Shown here: positions 35,510 through 48,254 of the stretch, in pieces
Layout: each line of letters begins with the position of its first letter
Numbering within the stretch: position 1 is the stretch's first letter
From: Oehlia diaphana
Taxonomy: Eukaryota > Glomeromycota > Glomeromycetes > Glomerales > Glomeraceae
Assembly (NCBI GenBank): GCA_003833135.1
Contig: QZLH01000008.1
Coordinates: forward strand, 144,190-208,189
Reading direction: 5' to 3'
Length of the DNA stretch: 64,000 bases
Notes under the pieces: generated by a model
Databases searched by the model: none
The model's input: only the letters and a program-made list of their open reading frames with translations
Told to the model about the DNA's origin: nothing
Position numbers and translations under genes: made by a program

Positions 35510-35738
35510 GACCCAGAAATATATATAAAAGGGTCAGGTTTGAGTTTGCGTATTTTGAACTAAAAAAATCATGAAAATCTTTCCTTTTTTAGATAATTTT
35601 TATAATACCAGTCAGAATTTTATTTCCTAATATAGTAACCGACTGACATTATCATAATTCCGGCCCTGAAAAATTGCGTACAACTCATAGTAAAAAAATT
35701 TTTTCATCACCTGACCCCTATATATATATTTCTGGGTC
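35510..35738. mobile_element. 229-bp element with 30-bp inverted ends GACCCAGAAATATATATA
   Basis: The 30 bases at 35510-35539 (GACCCAGAAATATATATAAA...) are the reverse complement of 35709-35738, with two mismatches. No clear target duplication. The end sequence GGGTCAGGT recalls the GGGTCAGGTCAA end motif of the hAT-type element at 28348. Confidence 0.7.
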
Positions 35739-36424
35739 CATCTTCAAATTATTTTCTTTTGTATTGTTCCCAAACAAAATTATATATCGTGCTGATTCAT
35801 CTTTTTAATTTTTCATTCGTTTCTAAAATTGGGAATTATTAATTTGCTTTATTATTGTTAAAAAATTGGAAATTGTTTTAATAATTAATTTCTATTACTT
35901 TCCAGGTTAATTATATTTATATATATATAACACCTCTACCTATAAACTACCCATCATATCCCGCGATGGCCTAATTGGACCCATCAAGAAATTATTTGGG
36001 CGCATCAAGTGTTTTTAATCAGCAGAAATCATCATTGACCGGTAAAAATAGATAATTAGGATAGACGTGTGTCTTGACAAGATCTACTTTTAAATCCTTC
36101 AGATAGATCGCTAATCATAAAAACGACAAGACGAGCACGTGATAGCTCGATTCTTTATGGATCTACCTAACAAGTTCAAACTTCCACCATGGCTTTCATC
36201 TCTAAATATAGATTTGTCATCATCCACTTTTACTCATTCTGCACGTTATAATACTGTAGAATTATTTCATTTCTTTATATAAACCCTTTAATACTTTATA
36301 TAGATTTTCTTTTCTTTTTTTTTGTAGATTATCTTGGACCTTTTTTCATTTTTAATTTTTTCAGTAGCTAGTTTTACTGTCAAAATAGTTACCGTCGAAG
36401 GGTGAAGTGCGCTGGAATAAATAT

Positions 36425-38310
36425 CGATTTTATTAATGCGATTAAAGTACGAGCATATAAGTCCAATCATGCATATGTAGAATTATTCTCTTGAGAGTAT
36501 GATGCCTTAGGAATTATATCTGTGAAACATAATAATGCAGGAAAATTCTGCAGACAATATAGTAAGTATAGTATTTCCTGCGTGTTCGTTGCATTAAATA
36601 AAAGCAAACTACAATTAATTCCAAGGCACAAATTAAAATGCCCCAATTTTCGTTGAGCCCAAATTATTAAATCGGAGAGGAATTCTAGCTTTAGTCGCCT
36701 TACGTTCTCATCTGTGTTTTCCCACAAATCGATTGATATTAGTTATGCATAAAAACGTAAAAATAATTAACTTGTTATAATTGACGATTTATTAGGACAA
36801 AGTGCTTAATAATTTAAAATTTTCCGATTGGTTATCAATTCATTTCTAAAAAAAAAAAAACCAATAGAAATTGTATACATCCAAAAAATATACGTCGAAC
36901 AATGTTAAGGTAAATTACACATTCTTGCAAATTGTCAATTTCGTGAAACCGATTTTTTACGTCATTTCTTAATTAAGAGCTAGGATTTTACGCAATATAA
37001 GAATCGGGACACAATTATTTCACCGAAATTCGACTCACCCATCCATTTTTTATATTCCGTTTTTCCGTAAAAGGCTCATATTCCCGGAATTAATTACCTT
37101 ATATCACGAAATTTATCGAATTATTTACATTTTCCGTGAATGGATCCTTGAAAGGCTCATTTTTACGGAGTTTTATAGAATAACGGATAAACTTTTTTAT
37201 AGGTACCGACAATCAACTCACAGATCGTTATTTTACGGCGGACAGTATCATTTCTCCTACGATTGTTTTCAGTTTTCACCGACGGTCATTTCACCGCCGA
37301 CAGGATCATTTCATTGACAGGGATATTTCACTACCAAATAATAACTTTCTAAAGATATTTTTTTGCAATATAATAAACGCTAAATACAAAATATTTAACT
37401 TATTCAACGTATACCGTATAATTTCATACATAATATAAACACTAAGTGCTTAATGTACTAAATAAAAAATAATAATGTATTTAACATATTAGAGATAAAT
37501 ACTCTTAAATTAATTATAAAAAATATTGGAATAAAATGTCAGTATAATGCATAATTTGTGAAGCCGATCAAAAATAATATTCGTAAAAAGATGTTCGGTA
37601 ATGCATCTGTCGGTGACTATAAGGATCGCCTCCTGTAATTGTGAGTGGTCATGATAGTGTTACATTTTATATTCTTTTAAAGTATAACAAGGATTGCATA
37701 TGTCACCCTATAAAAAATTTTATTCGTAATTTCTGTAAAAGCTCTTTAATAAAATACATTTACGAAAATAAATGGATAATTTCCATGTTTTGAGGCTATA
37801 AATGTCGTGAATATGATACATTTACGGAAATAACATGGAATAAGAAAACGGAATAGATTTTTTATAGAGATCAATTGATAAATTAAAGTTTAATAATAAA
37901 TTTAAAATGTTATTTTTAAAGTTAAAAAATTTGGATACTCTAATTTTATAATATTCTTTATAAAGTACTTCTGTACTTCTGAATAAAACTTTAATATAAA
38001 TAGATATATAATATAACTTTATATGGCTATTTTCACTAAAAAAAAAATTAGTCCGGACTAACCGTATATAGAAATTATAAATAAATGGTTCATACCGTAA
38101 GGATGCATATTTATTTATTATGATTTGTATCCATTTATTTATTTTGGTAATAATTATTTGTCATTTAAATGACATCTTAACACATGATTTTAATTAATTG
38201 TGCTCAAATGACTCAGGTCTTGATTCTGTAAGTAATATAATTTCCTATTCTTTAAGAATTTGTCTGATTATAAGTAATACGAGAAAAAATTATATTTTTA
38301 TTGAGAAACT
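36425..38310. repeat. Segmental duplication 2, copy 2 (partner 33450-35130)
   Basis: See the partner for shared blocks. This copy carries the CCCTATAAAAAA element at 37706-37870 and a further worn element at about 37037-37202 (ending ACTTTTTTATAGG), and lacks the 34850 element and the 33868 insertion. Confidence 0.8.
37706..37870 (+). mobile_element. CCCTATAAAAAA element, 165 bp, TSD TCA
   Basis: Starts CCCTATAAAAAATTTTATTC and ends GATTTTTTATAGAGA. TCA flanks both ends (37703-37705, 37871-37873). The duplicate block at about 34430 reads straight through (CATATGCTACTTGATAAATT against CATATGTCA-[element]-TCAATTGATAAATT), which is an empty site. Confidence 0.82.
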
Positions 38311-41219
38311 CCCTCACGTAATGTCTTAGTCTTGAATTAAATGAAATTCATAGCAGCACTTATTCATGATTGTTATGCATTTTTTGTAAGAATTAACCTT
38401 AAATTTATATTAAATTAGAGCTTTGGATAACCAACGAGCCGAAATTGTATATTTGGCCAGAGTTGAAACCTATATGAGTAATTCTGGCTGGAATTACCCG
38501 GTTTAACTAAAAAATTCTTAAATCAGCTAATAATTTTACCAGCTCCAAGCTATAAAATTATAAAATGGCCTTTATTCCAGAACGTTAATAGCCGTAATGA
38601 ACAATATCATTATTTATAATTATTATAATGAGCCAACATGAAAACAAGAGATAAACCAGAAATTGCAACACATAATCACAATTTATTCATAATCGTACTA
38701 CGTTCCTGAAAGTAAGCACCGGTTTTTATTATAGGGAAGTGCTCAATTCAGAACTCAAGTAATCTTGGATCGTTATACCGAATATTCGGTAAAACAAATG
38801 TCCTTAATGCACCGAACTCAATTTTTAAAATATATTTTTATTATTAAAAAATTATTAATAAGAGAAGTATATTTATGTAGAATGCTTGTAAAACTTCTCT
38901 ACTAATAATTAAAATTTATAGTCAAGTGATTTGTTGTGCACTTAATGCTGGCCAACCTAATTTAACGCTGGGCAGAATTAGGGATAAATCGAATAAATAA
39001 TAAATATGGTAACATGACTTCGGTATATTAATATCGCGAAATTTATAATATTGTGGTAAAATTAATTATAAGTGGATTTGGTTTAAGAAGTTAGGAGTCA
39101 CAATCGGTTTATCCCGAAAGTTCTAATTGTATTTCGTTAATGTATTTTTCATATCGTAAAATGTTTTAAAAAAAAATCGTTTCGATTTTAGAAGATATAC
39201 ACAAATATCACATTCTAGTAACATTTGTAAGATTTTTTTTTATATTGTGGTTTTACATTTTTATGTCTGATGTTTATTTTATTATGGATTTAATATTAAT
39301 ATTATTTATTAGAAGAATTAATATAATATTTCGTAATTTTATTTACCTGGATTAGAGTAATTCTAATTATTTTTTTGATTAATATTTAAATTATATAAGC
39401 TTATTAACGTTTGATACTTATAAACACAATTATAAGGATTTTAAAACTTGACATAAATATTATTCTTAATAACGTTTAGTCATTTCATGTTTTATAATAT
39501 GTAATTATATTTACCAGAAAATTTATAAAAGCTTGTTATATTACAGCAGTAAAGACTAAAGAAGTATTGAATTTTACTTTTTACTTCGCTTTATAATGAT
39601 CTTATAAGGATAACCTTTTTAAACATTCGAACCTTGTTATTTTTTGACTTGCGAAGTCATTAGTCTCATGACGTGTTCTATAAACTAATAAGATATTAAA
39701 AAATGAACAAAATCGATATATTAAATATATTTTTTTATTGAACTTATTATTATTATTATCTTCTTCACTGGAAGCAGTACCGTATAACGGAGGCCATAGT
39801 ATTACAAATTTCAGCCCCTACCGGTTTTATTATTAGTAGATGTATAATACCTTATACTGTATAATAATATGTGCAATGCCTAGGTACTATTAAATTATTT
39901 TAAATAATAAAATCGGTAGAAAATGAAAGTCCTTTTTTGTAGGTACTGAGCATAGGGAGGAGGTACTGTGGCCCGTAAATACTCGTAAAATACTGTCTCA
40001 AATTTAAATATTAATTATGGTACTCCATCAATATTATTATATTTAATAAATTGTTTTTTTTTTCAAGAATCGAAGATACATATTTTCTTTGTCAACATTA
40101 TAATCACCGTCATTTGGTTCTACAATAATTTCTCAAATGTAATTAATTTATAATTTGAGGATCGAAAATTAGTTTTTATTTGGGACCATTAGTTTTTTAT
40201 TCCAAAATTGCTTTCAATGGCTAATTTAAATCGTTAAAAAATATTTTTAATATATATATATATTTTTGTGGCGTAATCAATTGCAACAAAAATAATTGTC
40301 ATGAGACAGTTACTATCTACAATAAATTTTTTTAATTTTTTTCGATCAAATCATCGATCACGCATTGATTAATTAACTTACAATTATTTTTATCAGAAGA
40401 AAATTTAGTCTTATCTGGAGATTTAAATTAAAATATGAAGGTTCCACATTTTAAGATATGCAATATATTATAATTTAAAAAGGGTAGAAAATATGGTAAA
40501 TAATCATATCCCGGTGTACTAAATGTGACTTGTGATAAATATCGTAATTTGGAAATGGAAAATGGATCGTTCAATATTATTCATTATATTATTAGTTTGT
40601 GACGCGTTACGTTAATAAAACCAGGACAAGGAACTAAAAAAATTGTCAATTTAACGATATTACTTAAACCGCTTAAAATAAATAACTTTTTTGGGTTATC
40701 TATTTAAAAGTTCTAAAATTTGATTAATATTCACTTCTCGGAAATTAAATACGGTATTAATAGAGTAATTTTATTGATTTTATTCAGTTTTATTAATTAA
40801 GACTTCCTTAATTAAAACAATACTATTTCTAATAATGCTTAAATAAAAATACCTGCAAAAGTATTTCTTTTTTTTTCGATATCAATTCATTGACTTTTCT
40901 TTTTTAAGAAAGTTAACATTAAAGTACACAGTAAAAAATTAAACAAGTTAAAAGAATAAGTTCATCATATAATTAGTATTTATAAAGGCTAATAACAATC
41001 TTTTTGTATAGATGGATATTCACTGAAGTTGTAAATTGTGGGTACCATAATAAATCTAAAGTAAAATTTGATGGCCGTATTCCAATTTGCATGGAATATT
41101 TATTACAAGAATAAATTTTACATTGAAATTTAAATTTTATTAAATGTTACGAATTTGTATTGAAGCTATTAAATTAGATTATATCATCTAAATTCTATAT
41201 AATTTGTATAAAATGCAAT
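38311..41219. other. AT-rich, gene-free region
   Basis: No coding sequence supported. Worn repeat ends are visible, such as imperfect inverted arms based on CTACCGGTTTTATTATT (39826) and AATAATAAAATCGGTAG (39903), and GGCCAG/CTGGCTGGAATTA motifs near 38455-38495. Confidence 0.4.
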
Positions 41220-41470
41220 TTGGCTAAAGTAATAAAGTATGAGTATTTTAAAAATCTTAATACTATATATAATAATTTATAAATCATAATGAATAAAAAT
41301 TTATAGACTATCATCTTATAAAAATTGTGTTTGTAATGAAAATGAAAAAACATAAATTTTCATATAATATTTTTTCAACATAGAAGTGAAGTTTCAAATT
41401 TGCATTATGAAAATATATTCTAATGGAACAATCACGAAGAGGTTGCTGAACATCCAGCAGCAGATAAAAA
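41220..41470. repeat. Duplicated block shared with 54600-54850
   Basis: Shared strings in order include ATGAGTATTTTAAAAA, GACTATCATCTTATAAAA, AATTTTCATAATATTTTTTC with small changes, ATGGAACAATCACGAAGAGG against ATGAAACAATGAAGAAGTTC, and CCAGCAG. A further match TTTTCAATGGAAT..TTTGTAAT follows at 41678 and 54833. Confidence 0.7.
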
Positions 41471-41713
41471 TAAAGATTCGAACGTTGTTAAAACTATCGT
41501 TGATTTTACTGTACGTTGTATACGCGTTTTTAAACGTTTTTAAGTGACGTTGAGATACAAAGAGTTCGTTTCCCTACGTTTTTGATGTTGAGTAACAAAC
41601 ACATGGCGGTTTTCAACACTTTATACGCCCATCAAAAACTTTGTTATCATAAAAATTTTGTTCCATTAAAAAAAAATCATTTTCAATGGAATTATTTGTA
41701 ATTTGTGGTGTAG

Positions 41714-41842
41714 CTATTCGAACGATTCGCTAGAATTATCTATCGGCCGAATTTGTGCAACGTGATTTTGGACGTTATTTATATTATTTTCCACATTAAT
41801 AAATCGTGACGTCCCGCGTTGTCCACAATTTCTTGATGACAT
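41714..41842 (-). pseudogene. SKNYG-family relic, copy E
   Basis: Reading leftward from the ATG at 41842 gives MSSRNCGQRGTSRFINVENN and then an unrelated, eroded sequence. It preserves the family's first nine positions with changes and has lost the CxxC region. An upstream in-frame ATG at 41941 extends the open frame but is not shared with other copies. Its right flank (42060-42700) is a diverged copy of the family 5' flank. Confidence 0.55.
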
Positions 41843-42059
41843 TGGAAGATGTTTTTTGTGATACTTGTACAAAGATCGATGAAAATTCGCTGCATAAAGC
41901 TTTATATGTTTAAAATCTTTTACCAAATCTTCAATCTTCACTATTACTAAGATTTATTATAGCAAAAAATGTTGTACTGCATGTTGTGCGATTAAAAAAC
42001 TTCTTAAACTTCTGATAAAGCATACTAGATTTACGAAAAAAAATACCGAATTATATTAT

Positions 42060-42700
42060 GATGCAAAACTATGAAGATGAAGAAGAATTGACTATGCCAG
42101 TTGAAGTTGTTAAATACCTTTTTCCGTTTTTTTTAATGCATTATTTATTGACAATGATTTGTTTCGTTTAAATCGGTACACGTCGAATGATTTATTTGAT
42201 GTATAATAATATATTAATATATTCGGTTAACTTCTCACATAAATTGGGATGAAAGTATTAACTAGTAGTTACATATCTCCACGTAACCTGGAGCGATTTC
42301 TTGTTTTTTCTTTGTTAATTTTCCAATTTGAGTTTAATTAAAATTTTAAATATTATTATTTGTTCATTTAAAAAGGTTAAATTAATAATAATTGTGACTA
42401 GAATATTATATAATTGATATATATACTGTATATCAAATATCACAAATAAAGACACATTTAGAACTCTGAGAAAATGTTGAACTACTTTAGGATTTGTTAT
42501 CTTTTTTTTTAAAATCCCCTTTCCTTTCCTCATGAAAAATCTAATTTTAGATTTATTTATAAAGTACTAATTACTTTCCCATTTACTATTCGCCTATTAA
42601 TTTTAGAAATTTATTACTTAAAATCAATTTAATTTTTGGTTATAAATAGATTTCTTAGGTTGGGATTTTATTAATGAATGTATTAAATCAACCTAATAAG
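42060..42700. repeat. Third, diverged copy of the SKNYG 5' flank
   Basis: Order of matches to 47583-48150 and 31430-31800: GAAGAA-rich short frame, TTTGTT..TTTAAATCGG, CTTTGTTAATTTCCAATTT, TTTAATTT..TTTAAATAAT, TTGTTCATTTAAAA, TATAATTGATATAT, then AAAATCCCCTTT..CTTT. Identity is clearly lower than between the two copies of duplication 1. Confidence 0.65.
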
Positions 42701-43019
42701 GAAATATACATATCGATCAATTTAACCGTTTAGCCAGTGATCTACTATGTGTCAGGTGCGAAAAATGAATTGTATAAGCCAGTAAAATTTTGATTTTTGA
42801 TCAAAGTTTTTTACCTTGATCACCAAGTTTGTGAATTGGAATAAATTTCACGTTAGCTATTATAGATTTATTGATAATTGTTCAATGAAATTTTGTCATT
42901 TTAGTAATTATATAAATATATCAATAATTGTATAAAGAACCAATAATTTATACAACTATATCTAATTTTTTTTCATTATTGCATTCACGACCACAATTTT
43001 CACATTGTTTTGCACTTAC

Positions 43020-43260
43020 TATTTATCATCGTTATCGAAATGATAAAAAAATGAGTAGATTCCCTGATAAGATAATGTATATTTTTTTCTTAATAAAAAA
43101 ATTTCGACGATATCATTGATCAAATATTTCATCATTTTTTTTATCAAATTTTAAATACATTCCTATTTGTATTACCACTCATTAGTAAATATGCTGATGA
43201 AGAACTACCAATGAAACGTGTCTCTTTCAAAATTATCTTGTAGGCTGATAATAATTAAGT
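43020..43260. repeat. 5' flank of SKNYG copy B shared with 27760-28100
   Basis: Carries the same ordered motifs as 27760-28100 (ATCATCGTTATCGAAATG, CTTAATAAAAAAATTTCGAC, GTAAATATG, CCAATGAAACGTG, TTTCAAAATTATC). Directly upstream of the protein copy at 43402. Confidence 0.6.
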
Positions 43261-43401
43261 GATAGAGATATGAAATGCTTGAGTCCGTATCACTATCGTT
43301 ATTTTATACAGTATTTACAAATGAAAATCTATATAAACCCTATTTTTTATAGCATCTGACAAATAATAAGTTTTGATCCTATTTTTTTTACTTTCGTTAT
43401 A

Positions 43402-43695
43402 ATGTCATCAAAAAATTATGGACAAAGATCTTGCGAAACGCCGCAAATTCGTTTCGAGAATAAAATAAAAAAAAGAAATTCTCCAAAAATTTGCTCTGAT
43501 TGTGAAGAGATGAGCGATTCTGACAAACTTTTTTCTAGTAAAGTGAATAAAATAGAAGAAGTTAATGACAATTTTTATAAAAATCCCATAAAAAAGAATA
43601 AGATTAATCAATTTTCCATCTTTAATGCAAAATTTACTTCAAACAATAATAAATATTCATCTACTATCGAAAATTTCGACAACGAAAGTGGATGA
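43402..43695 (+). CDS. SKNYG-family small protein, copy B (internally deleted)
   Basis: 97 residues beginning MSSKNYGQRSCETPQIRFEN, then KKRNSPKICSDCEEMSDSDK, KVNKIEEVNDNFYKNPIKKN and NQFSIFNAKFT. Compared with copy A, about 27 codons covering the IPCELEYDLSKF block are missing and the frame rejoins at NNNKYSSTIENFDNES, so the deletion is in frame. The junction lies in AACAAT/AATAAT repeats, suggesting slippage or microhomology. The first CxxC-adjacent PPY segment is also shortened. It is the only near-complete copy on the plus strand. The upstream sequence ends TTTCGTTATA before the ATG, as in the other copies. Confidence 0.58.
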   Translation: MSSKNYGQRSCETPQIRFENKIKKRNSPKICSDCEEMSDSDKLFSSKVNKIEEVNDNFYKNPIKKNKINQFSIFNAKFTSNNNKYSSTIENFDNESG

Positions 43696-44095
43696 TAAAT
43701 GATCATTGACGATATTTACAAATTTATAATGGCAAAATTGAACTCCCGAGCGATCAGAAAAAAAATATTTTCCGATAATTTATCACAAACACAAATTTTA
43801 TGCATTAAGAAATTATTAAAATATATGATGATCAATATGTTGCTCATAATATTTATGGCTTGTACATTTATGTCCCCTTATTACATAATACGTAGTTAAA
43901 TTCTTCAATTCCTTTTAAAAAATAATTTATTATTCCGATATCATCAGGAGTTGTATTTTTTGTAGAGTCTATGTAATATCTATATATCCAATGTAAATTA
44001 TTATATAATTATTTTATAAATCTGTAATACATCATATGAATAATTTATTTATTTATTTATATAATCGAATTATAAATAATTTATGAATATCTCAC

Positions 44096-44223
44096 AAGGG
44101 TGGCACTGTCCTAGAGCGGTTTGATTATAGCGTAGTTTAGATAACGTTTGACTTTCTTTTAGTTAGTTCTTGTTTATCTTTCTGTAATCTTGTTCACATG
44201 GACTTAAAAATAAAAATAAATAA
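44096..44223 (+). repeat. Possible SINE-like element
   Basis: A GC-richer unit, GGGTGGCACTGTCCTAGAGC and following, ends in an AAAATAAAAATAAATAAAT tail. The shape (structured head, A-rich tail) resembles a short retroposon. No second copy is present here and no clear tRNA promoter boxes are visible, so this is tentative. Confidence 0.35.
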
Positions 44224-44737
44224 ATAATTTATGAATAATTTATAGTTAAATAAATTTTATATAAATGTTTCTTATAAAATTGCATGAATATAGAATTAGT
44301 TAAATTTAAATTTATACGTACATTACGGAAACCGGTTTTCCTTAATATGCAGTAACTTTATTGTAACTGCATCGTAGCCATACAGTAACTACATAGTGCA
44401 ATAGTAACCGCATAGTGAAAATATTGTAAATACGCAGTTACTGCATATTAAGGAAATTAAGTTTCTGCAATGTAATTTACAGTTAAATAAATATTATGTG
44501 GTTATTTTATGTCATTTTATATTTTATATAAAATTTTCATATAAATTTATATGTTTAAAAATATTTATATTTTTTTTAATTTTAAAATATGTGTAAAACT
44601 ACTAATACAATCTATAAAAAAATTTTAATAATATACATTTGCTACTATGATGCAGATAAGTGATCATTTTTTTTAAAATCTAACATATTAAGGTAAACAA
44701 GCGCTAATGTCATCAAAAAAAAAAAATAATACAAGAT

Positions 44738-44936
44738 CCCTGTAAAAAATCTGATCCGTGTTTTATCTTTCCATGTTTTTTCCGTGAATGTATCATTTTC
44801 ATGGAATTTATAACCTTAAATCATGGAAATTTTCATCTCGCTAACACGGATATCCGTGAATGTATCATTTTCACGGAATTTTTACGGAAGACACGGAGAA
44901 GTAATGGAAATATTCGGATAAAAATTTTTTATAGGG
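44738..44936 (-). mobile_element. CCCTATAAAAAA element, 199 bp, TSD GAT
   Basis: Reverse-oriented near twin of 34850-35048, with the same length. GAT is duplicated at 44735-44737 and 44937-44939. The high identity points to recent movement. Confidence 0.88.
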
Positions 44937-44939
44937 GAT

Positions 44940-46239
44940 ATATTTTTGATGCATTAAATACTATTTGACAATAAAGCTACTACATTATGAAAAATCGGTG
45001 TAATAAATATTTGTCTATAGGGTGTATTCACAAATTTCACAAATAAGTGGATTGATTTATAGATTTTATATTACATGTGAAATAGTAGCAGTAAATGGTG
45101 GCGGATATGGTGGTGGATATGGTGGCGGATGGTGGTAAGTGCACGGTATGGTTTGGATGAATATATTGAGGATAAAAATTATATCACGTGAATATGAAAT
45201 CTGGCCGGCATCATAAATTTGGCCTGAATTAATTCTTAAATGACTTGAATGACTGACCTGGTCATTCGAAGCCATGTATGTAATTACATATGGATTAGTT
45301 CAGAATTCCCGTACATCCTACATGGATCCACATATTTTAATCTTCGAATTTTGTGGATCTATTTCTTGATGATATTGAGAATCGAACATTATTAGAGGAT
45401 GGTAAAAAATTTCAAAATTATTAGTAAAGGTTAGATTTTTTAATCTTTTGTTATTTCTATTGTGGTGCTTGCGTCGCCTTGCGACTCTTAAATATTAAGA
45501 TTCGTTCGTGTACTCGCAATTTCATCAGAAAATTTTTTCCACCAAAAATCCACATGGATCTGAGATGATCGATCATTTTTGGTTGCAAGAATTTGTTGAT
45601 CAGACGAAATACGTACGTTATTGTGGTTATTGTGTCCATCATGATTATCATAGTTATTGTTTAACCTAGGAATACATTGACTGCCGAATAGTTCTAAATA
45701 CCCTGTGACAAAACACGTGGTATTTTCGGTGTGAATTTGCGTATGATATATGGATCGATCTACCTAAAAATTTCACAATATCACGTGGGAAGTGCAGGCC
45801 AGAATAATTATGCCTTTTAGGCCAAGTATCGTTTCTTATGACCGGGCGGGTCATGTAAATGTTACAAAAAGATATTTTATTTAGTCATGTGATTTTGGTT
45901 TTGACCAATCATAATCATAAAAAAATAAATTTTTTTTCCACCCGGTGACCCGGCTAAATTTTTTTGAAAAATAAATTTTTTTTCCGGGCGGCCGGGTCAA
46001 ATTTAGCAATTTTTTTTCATGAGAAACGAATAATTTTATTTCTTTGGCCTTGTGGGTACCTTTTTGAAAGTCAGGAACTATTTCCTCTTTTAGATATTGG
46101 CCGGCATTACTATAATTCCGGCCCTAAAAGAGTCAAAATAGACAATAGTAAGGCTACACCTTACCTATATGAACTTGGTTGTAAATGGACTAAGGAAAAT
46201 ATATCAAGTTGGTAATCAAAGATGATAAAACTAGACCAT
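44940..46239. other. Gene-free region with small repeats
   Basis: Contains a GGTGGCGGATATGGTGGTGG minisatellite at about 45096-45137, an imperfect tandem repeat with CCGGGTCA cores at 45919-46018, and a near palindrome GGCCGGCATTACTATAATTC at about 46101 resembling motifs at 35643 and 45203. Short open frames at 45457-45854 have no recognisable identity. Confidence 0.4.
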
Positions 46240-46631
46240 CAAAAACTAGAGCCAAATGTTAAAAAACACATTATTCATAAATATATATAGTAATAATAAT
46301 TTATTATTTGTTTAATAAAAAAGTATCGATTAAACTAACTTAGTGAGGAAAAATAAATGTGCAAACTATAAAAAAGATTTTATAACATAAAATATTGATC
46401 ATAAGATTTCAAATGTCTTAAATAATTTCTTAATAAATCTTAATGCATAAAATAAATTGTGTTTGTGATAAATTATTTAATAAATTTAGAAAAGAATACT
46501 TTTTCTAGTAATTACCCGAGAATCGATTTTGCCTTGATAAATTATAAATATAGATAATGATTATTATTAGAGATAGAAGACTGTCGTTATTGCAATGTTG
46601 AGTCGAAAAATTCTTAATTTATGTAATTTTT

Positions 46632-46931
46632 CTAAAGAAATTTTGATAAATCGTATTCTAATTCGCAAGAGGCATTGTTTAAGGTGAATCTTGCATTGAA
46701 GATAGAAAATTGATTAATCTTACTCTTTCTTATGGGATTTTTATAAAAATCGTCAATTATTTCTTCTGCTTTATTTGCTTTACTAGAAATAAGTTTGACA
46801 GAATCACTCGTTTCTTTACAATCTGAGCAAATTTTTGGAGGCTTTCTTTTTTTTATTTTATTTTCAAAACGAATTTTTTGAACATATGGCGGCGTGCCGC
46901 AAGTATTCTGTCCATAATTTTTTGATGACAT
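46632..46931 (-). CDS. SKNYG-family small protein, copy C (truncated by frameshift)
   Basis: 99 residues starting MSSKNYGQNTCGTPPYVQKI, with KKRKPPKICSDCKETSDSVK, NKAEEIIDDFYKNPIRKSKI and NQFSIFNARFTLNN..LEYDLSKFL. Relative to copy A, one T is missing in the run AAATTTTCTTTAG, so the frame ends at TAG directly after SKF. The following DNA still matches copy A's coding tail for about 70 bp, showing that the tail was once coding. It is unclear whether the shorter form is functional; copy G ends at the same place. Confidence 0.58.
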   Translation of the reverse strand: MSSKNYGQNTCGTPPYVQKIRFENKIKKRKPPKICSDCKETSDSVKLISSKANKAEEIIDDFYKNPIRKSKINQFSIFNARFTLNNASCELEYDLSKFL

Positions 46932-48254
46932 TATAACGAAAAATAGCGTTGAAGCTTATTAACTTATTATTTACTATGGGGTGCTAGGGTTTATATAAGC
47001 ATTATTTAATTTTCGGCAATTTTCCGATTTAGACAATAAAATAATGACAAAATTTTCAGGGTATTCAATATTGCACAAATAGTTAAATATCTCAAAATTT
47101 ATACAATATAATTAACAATAATATATGTATAATTCTTTGTACAAATTTATATAAAACTAACACATGTTTTTACAATATATTGTATGGAAAATACATTATA
47201 TATATTAAATATGCAATTAATGTGCATTTTCAGGGTGTGCAAATCAATTTTTTCATACACAAAATATTTGCATATTTTTTACATATAAAAAAATTTTCTG
47301 ATGAAATTCACCTGATTCCGATGATATTAACTTTATTATTATTATTTATCTTAAATTGTTATTCATAATACTAAATTTGTAATAATTATAATGTCATTTA
47401 AAAAAGAATATATCATTGAAATTACTTAATTCTGCATAGTAAAAATGGCAACGAGTCTTCGAAACGGTTCAAGATCGCCTACAATTTTTTTTGTACGAAT
47501 AAGATTTATCTTGGTTATTACATAATTAGTCACATAAATATTGATTGCGTACCACCATAACTTCTCTTTAGATATGCTATTTTTATGGAAGAAAACACGG
47601 AATTAAATGAAAGCGAAGAATTATTGAGTATGACAAGCATTTAAAAAACTTACTCCGGACAATAATTTGTTCCATTTTAAATCGGAAAATGCCGAATTGT
47701 AAATGTTATTGTGAGACTAATTTGATACGCCTTCATTTACTAAATAATTTAATATTTGATAATAAAAAAAAAATTGAATATAAAGTAATAATATATTGAT
47801 TAACGTATACGCCTTTTAAAGTAATCTTTTGTTTTTTTTCTCTTTATTAATTTCCAATTTTGGTTTGATTTAATTTTTAAATAATATAAAAAATGATTTT
47901 TTGTTCCATTTAAAATAATCGTTACTCAAATTATTATTACTCGAAATGAGATACATTATAATTGATATATAATAAACGCGCAAGTATTTTATAAATAAGC
48001 TATTATATAAGTTGATATGTTGAGCCATTTAGGATTTATAATGTTTCAAAATCCCCTTTTACTAACTTTAGAAAAACAAATATGAACCACTTAAATTAAA
48101 ATTTTCAAAGAAAAGTTATTGTTTTAAATATATTATGATCATGAAAAGTCTAATTTTAGTTTTTTTTTTGGCTATTTACATTTAACTAGATTGGTTTGGT
48201 TCTTTGTAATACAAATAGACTTTATAAGGTTATTTTCAATTATAGCTATGGTTT

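Noticed and set aside
35254..35574. 106-codon frame overlapping a 61-codon frame
   Set aside because: Two overlapping frames are open at once in a GC-richer patch. One looks protein-like, but there are no supporting exons, start context or family match, so I left it as a possible relic only.
45066..45275. Pro/Tyr-rich 69-codon frame on the minus strand
   Set aside because: The PPPYPPPYPPP part is a translated GGTGGCGGATAT minisatellite and the rest matches no family.
45457..45854. Two minus-strand frames of 62-64 codons
   Set aside because: The composition is less AT-rich than the surroundings and looks protein-like, but I cannot link it to a family or build a gene model.
47446..47640. Possible divergent gene starting MATSLRNGSRSPTIFF, conserved in both duplicates
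   Set aside because: The start is identical in both copies, but any spliced continuation is very short and its frame is ambiguous. Identity is explained by the recent duplication.
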